Source: Streptomyces asiaticus (GTDB lineage Bacteria > Actinomycetota > Actinomycetes > Streptomycetales > Streptomycetaceae). Taken from it: a stretch of DNA of 64,000 bases. This document shows positions 61,215 through 64,000 of this stretch, piece by piece. The DNA lies in the NCBI RefSeq assembly GCF_018138715.1, contig NZ_JAGSHX010000006.1, positions 9,052,001-9,116,000 of the forward strand. The letters run 5' to 3'. The notes under the pieces are model-generated. The model was given only the letters and a program-made list of their open reading frames with translations, was not told the origin of the DNA and did not search any database. The position numbers and the translations under genes are program-made. The number at the start of each line of letters is the position of its first letter. Within the stretch, counting starts at the first letter, position 1.

Positions 61215-63791
61215 TCACTTCCGCGTGGCGATCCGCATGAAGGTGATGGAGTTGGCCGGAAAGGTGTAGCTGAATGTGGTGTCCACCCCGTCGAACGTGG
61301 AGCTGTTCGGCTTGATGGGCTGATCGGTGGCGGTGTTCACCGCGTCCGGGGCGCCCTGGAGCGTGGTCAGCCGTGCGGTCCGCCGGGCCCTGACCCCCTG
61401 GCCGAGGTCGATCCGGGTGCGGGCGGCGGCGTCCTGGACGTTGACCACCTTGACGATGAGCTCACCGGTGGCCTTGTCGCGGGTCACCACCTGGCGGAAC
61501 GGCTCGGCCACCTTGTCATCGGTGAACGAACCCCACTTCTTCCCGTCCAGGTACAGCGTCACCTGCCGGCCGCGGACCTCGATCCGCACGTCGTACGCCC
61601 GGCCCGTCTCGATCTTCGTGCCGTCCTCGGCCATCGTCTGCTTGGCGCCGTCCGTGGCCTTCTCCACGGCGGACCGGGTGTTGCCCCAGCCGCCGAGGTT
61701 CCACCAGTAGTAGTTGCCGGTGTCCTTGACCCCGAAAGCGATGAGGAAGCCCTCGCTGCCCGCGCGCTTGGTGGCCTTCAGCTTCAGGGCGTAGTTCTGC
61801 CAGCCGCTGTCGCCCGCGGTGACCATCGTGTTCTCGGCGGCGGTGTCGGACTGGACGTACGCGCCGTCCCGCACCTGCCAGGAGCCGGTCCCGGTGGCCT
61901 TCGTCCACTTGCCGTCGCCGCCGGAGAAGTCGTCGCTCAGCAGGGTGGCCCCGTCGGCCGAGGTGACCTGGACATCGTCGTACGCGGCGCTGGTGGCCCA
62001 GGTGGACAGACCCACGGCGCCGGTGATCGGGCCGGAGGGGAGGGACGGGGTGGCGGACGCCCGGCTCGGCACCACCTGGTCCCCGACGTTGTTCATGAAC
62101 AGCCTCTGGGTCTCATAGCTGGTCGAGCCCCAGGCCGCGGCGTTGTCGAACCAGATCAGATCCGGCCGCCACTGGACGTAGTCCTCGTTGGCCAGCAGCG
62201 GGGCGTAGGAGGCCATCTTCACCACGTCGGCGTTGCGCTCCAGGCCGGTCATGTACGCGGCCTCGGCGAGGGAGTTGGCGAAGCGGTTGTCCTGCGAGGC
62301 GTATTCGCCGAGGAACACCTTCGGGCCCTGGCGGTCGTAGGAGTCATAGCGGTTGTTGTTCTCCAGGAACCACCGCGGGCTGTTGTAGTAGTGCTCGTCG
62401 ACCATCTTCACCTTGGCCGCGCGGTTCAGCTCCCAGGCGCGGTCGAACGTGACACCCCTGTCGTCGGGCCCGGAGTTGCTGATCACCGTGATCTCCGGGT
62501 GCTTGGCCTCGATGGCCTCGCGGAACTCGGTGAAGCGCGCGAAGAAGGCGTCGGGGAGGTTCTCCTCGTTGCCCACCTCCAGGCGGTCCAGGCCGAAGGG
62601 TTCCGGATGCCCCATCTGTGCGCGCTTCTTGCCCCAGGTGGAGGTCACCGGCCCATTGGCGAACTCGATCAGGTCGAGGGTGTCCTGGATGTGGCGCTTG
62701 AGCAACTCGGGGTCGTCGGTTGCCTTGTTCTGGCCGCAGCCGGTGACGAGGGCGGGCACCACGGGCAGCGGTGCGGCGCCGATGTCCTCGGCGAACTGGA
62801 AGTACTCGTAGTAGCCGAGGCCGTAGGACTGGTTGTAGCCCCAGAAGTTGGCGTTGGTGGGCCGCTCCTCGACCGGGCCGACGGTGTCCTTCCACTGGTA
62901 GGACCGCTTGCGCTCCCAGCCCGGCGCCTCGTACGCCTGGTGGCTTCCGGTGTTCACCAGACAGCCGCCCGGGAAGCGCAGGAAGCCCGGCTTCAGCGCG
63001 GCGATCTTCTTCGCGAGGTCCTTGCGCAGCCCGTTCGGGCGGCCCTTGTAGGTGTCCCGGGGGAAGAGGGAGACCATGTCGAGCCGGAGGGTGCCACCGC
63101 CGCCCGCGGTCACCGCGAGCCGTCCGGTGGTGTCCGTGGCGCGCGCGGTGAGCGTCCCGGTGTACTTCGTCCAGCGGTCCCCGCGCACGGTGGCGCGCAG
63201 CGGCGTGGCGAGCGCGGTGGAGCCCGAGGCGGTGTGCAGACCGATCGTCAGCGGGGTGCCCGAGGGATTCTCGGTGCGGGCCCACACCGAGAAGTCGTAC
63301 TTCCTTCCGGCCCGGACGGCGATGCCGGTGTTGTAGCCGGAGTTGGTGACGCCGTACCCCGCTCCGGCGCCGCCGTCCCCGTGGAGGTCCAGCCGCAGGT
63401 AGTCGCGGTTGTTCTCATTGAGCCGCGCCGCGTCGTTCACCACGCGCGCGGTGCCGGTGGCGCCGCCGGTCGCGGTCTCGGTCCACGAGGTGAGCGGGGT
63501 GTACGAGGCGTTGTCGGCGGTGTCGTACTCGAAGGACCGGTTCTGGACGAGCTCGGCGTACAGCCCGCCGTCCGCCGCGCGGTTGATGTCCTCGTAGAAG
63601 ACGCCGTACATCGCGTCGTCGATCTCCGGACCCGCGCGGTCCGGATCGACGGTGATCGAGTAGTCGGTCACGGCCGCGGAGGAGGCTCCGGCGGCCGTGG
63701 GGTCGGTGAGCAACGCGGCGGCGAGCGAGGTGGTGAGCAGAGCGCTCACGGTGAGGCCGAGGCCCCGTCTGGTGCGTCCCGTTGATCGCAT
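61215..63791 (-). CDS. Secreted GH51 alpha-L-arabinofuranosidase
   Basis: An 858-residue enzyme with a signal peptide (to about residue 38). The early part (YGVFYEDINRAADGGLYAEL) is the GH51 start, and a carbohydrate-binding-like insert follows (NRDYLRLDLHG). The TIM barrel has the acid/base Glu in EVGNEENLP (around 408) and the nucleophile Glu in FLGEYASQ (around 493). A concanavalin-like domain occupies the C-terminal region. It releases arabinose from arabinan or arabinoxylan outside the cell. It lies directly downstream of a LacI gene. Confidence 0.92.
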   Translation of the reverse strand: MRSTGRTRRGLGLTVSALLTTSLAAALLTDPTAAGASSAAVTDYSITVDPDRAGPEIDDAMYGVFYEDINRAADGGLYAELVQNRSFEYDTADNASYTPLTSWTETATGGATGTARVVNDAARLNENNRDYLRLDLHGDGGAGAGYGVTNSGYNTGIAVRAGRKYDFSVWARTENPSGTPLTIGLHTASGSTALATPLRATVRGDRWTKYTGTLTARATDTTGRLAVTAGGGGTLRLDMVSLFPRDTYKGRPNGLRKDLAKKIAALKPGFLRFPGGCLVNTGSHQAYEAPGWERKRSYQWKDTVGPVEERPTNANFWGYNQSYGLGYYEYFQFAEDIGAAPLPVVPALVTGCGQNKATDDPELLKRHIQDTLDLIEFANGPVTSTWGKKRAQMGHPEPFGLDRLEVGNEENLPDAFFARFTEFREAIEAKHPEITVISNSGPDDRGVTFDRAWELNRAAKVKMVDEHYYNSPRWFLENNNRYDSYDRQGPKVFLGEYASQDNRFANSLAEAAYMTGLERNADVVKMASYAPLLANEDYVQWRPDLIWFDNAAAWGSTSYETQRLFMNNVGDQVVPSRASATPSLPSGPITGAVGLSTWATSAAYDDVQVTSADGATLLSDDFSGGDGKWTKATGTGSWQVRDGAYVQSDTAAENTMVTAGDSGWQNYALKLKATKRAGSEGFLIAFGVKDTGNYYWWNLGGWGNTRSAVEKATDGAKQTMAEDGTKIETGRAYDVRIEVRGRQVTLYLDGKKWGSFTDDKVAEPFRQVVTRDKATGELIVKVVNVQDAAARTRIDLGQGVRARRTARLTTLQGAPDAVNTATDQPIKPNSSTFDGVDTTFSYTFPANSITFMRIATRK

Positions 63792-63812
63792 GGCGACTCC
63801 TGTACCGCAGAA

Positions 63813-63830
63813 TGTTCGAAATATCGGACA
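63813..63830. promoter_or_regulatory. Operator-like inverted repeat upstream of the arabinofuranosidase
   Basis: TGTTCGA-aata-TCGGACA has one mismatch in a 7-bp inverted repeat, 22 bp before the gene start. TTCGAA also recurs at 63842-63847. The LacI protein encoded just upstream is a plausible binder. Confidence 0.55.
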
Positions 63831-63897
63831 CTGCTCAGTACTTCGAACGGACGATAGGCAGGGGACCGACGGGGCGTCAATGGCCGGTGCGCGAAGG

Positions 63898-64000
63898 TCA
63901 GCCCGCCGGACGCGGCGGCGCCGTCGTACCGCGGATCTCGAGGACCGGGACGGTGAGGGTCACCTCGCCGGGGCGGGCCGGGTCGGCGATCCGGTCGAGC
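63898..64000 (-). CDS. LacI-family regulator, C-terminal fragment
   Basis: The window ends inside this gene. The visible 33 residues (LDRIADPARPGEVTLTVPVL, then EIRGTTAPPRPAG) match the terminal strand and tail of LacI effector domains (VPVLEIRGTT). The stop is at 63898-63900. Being on the same strand and just upstream of the GH51 gene, it probably controls it. Confidence 0.8.
   Translation of the reverse strand, partial: LDRIADPARPGEVTLTVPVLEIRGTTAPPRPAG

Noticed and set aside
61167..63785. Plus-strand open frame of 872 codons opposite the arabinofuranosidase
   Set aside because: It mirrors the GH51 gene, which has intact catalytic motifs; the antisense frame is Gly/Val/His-rich shadow sequence.

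Overview
The window is GC-rich actinobacterial chromosome, most likely Streptomyces. Support for this comes from the strong G/C third-position bias, frequent GTG starts, twin-arginine lipoproteins, a SpoIIE/RsbW-type phosphatase, a receptor Ser/Thr kinase with an FHA partner, many LacI/ROK/TetR/GntR regulators, CYP-type P450s and rare TTA (bldA-type) leucine codons. No rRNA, tRNA, CRISPR array, IS element or prophage was recognised. Apart from the decayed block at about 39.2-41.0 kb, no gene-free stretch exceeds about 220 bp.

Layout. 0-7 kb: end of a glycoside hydrolase gene, a secreted RlpA-like protein, a kinase-FHA pair, a frameshifted and truncated FtsX-type permease, and a NarL/DesK-type two-component pair. 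7-12 kb: a LysR regulator divergent from a DJ-1/PfpI protein; then a LacI repressor divergent from hydroxypyruvate isomerase and a Gfo/Idh/MocA dehydrogenase, with three near-identical palindromic operators between them. 12-16 kb: a multidomain PP2C phosphatase and a second LacI regulator. 16-29 kb: a carbohydrate-use block, all on the minus strand. It holds a sugar ABC importer with a GH2 enzyme, an orphan zinc-ribbon protein, a GH43 enzyme, a cytoplasmic sulfatase overlapping a NitT/TauT-type ABC importer, and a ROK regulator.

29-41 kb: a secreted NLP (necrosis-inducing-like) protein, an alpha/beta hydrolase, DoxX, a divergent polysaccharide deacetylase, an APC permease, a PL8 polysaccharide lyase, a GntR regulator followed by a truncated RraA-type aldolase gene, a TetR regulator, a small repeat protein and a graveyard of ABC-exporter and TPR fragments. 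41-47 kb: a GH64 beta-1,3-glucanase and GH76 alpha-mannanase pair that would suit fungal wall attack, a quinone-reductase-like enzyme, a LuxR/ATPase fusion regulator and a GPP34 protein.

47-59 kb: an oxidative-metabolism cluster. An acyl-CoA-ligase-like gene on the plus strand meets, across a perfect 18-bp terminator hairpin, a minus-strand series: P450 and TetR (overlapping), P450 with a 3Fe-4S ferredoxin, an SDR, a flavin monooxygenase, an alpha-hydroxy-acid oxidase, an unusual membrane-anchored P450 lacking the ExxR arginine, and a CPA2 antiporter. The ligase (codon 4) and the first P450 (codon 9) each carry an early TTA codon, which points to developmental (bldA) control. No PKS or NRPS core and no ferredoxin reductase lie in the window, so the substrate is unknown. 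59-64 kb: a second two-component pair, a small membrane protein, a GH51 arabinofuranosidase and the 3' end of another LacI gene.
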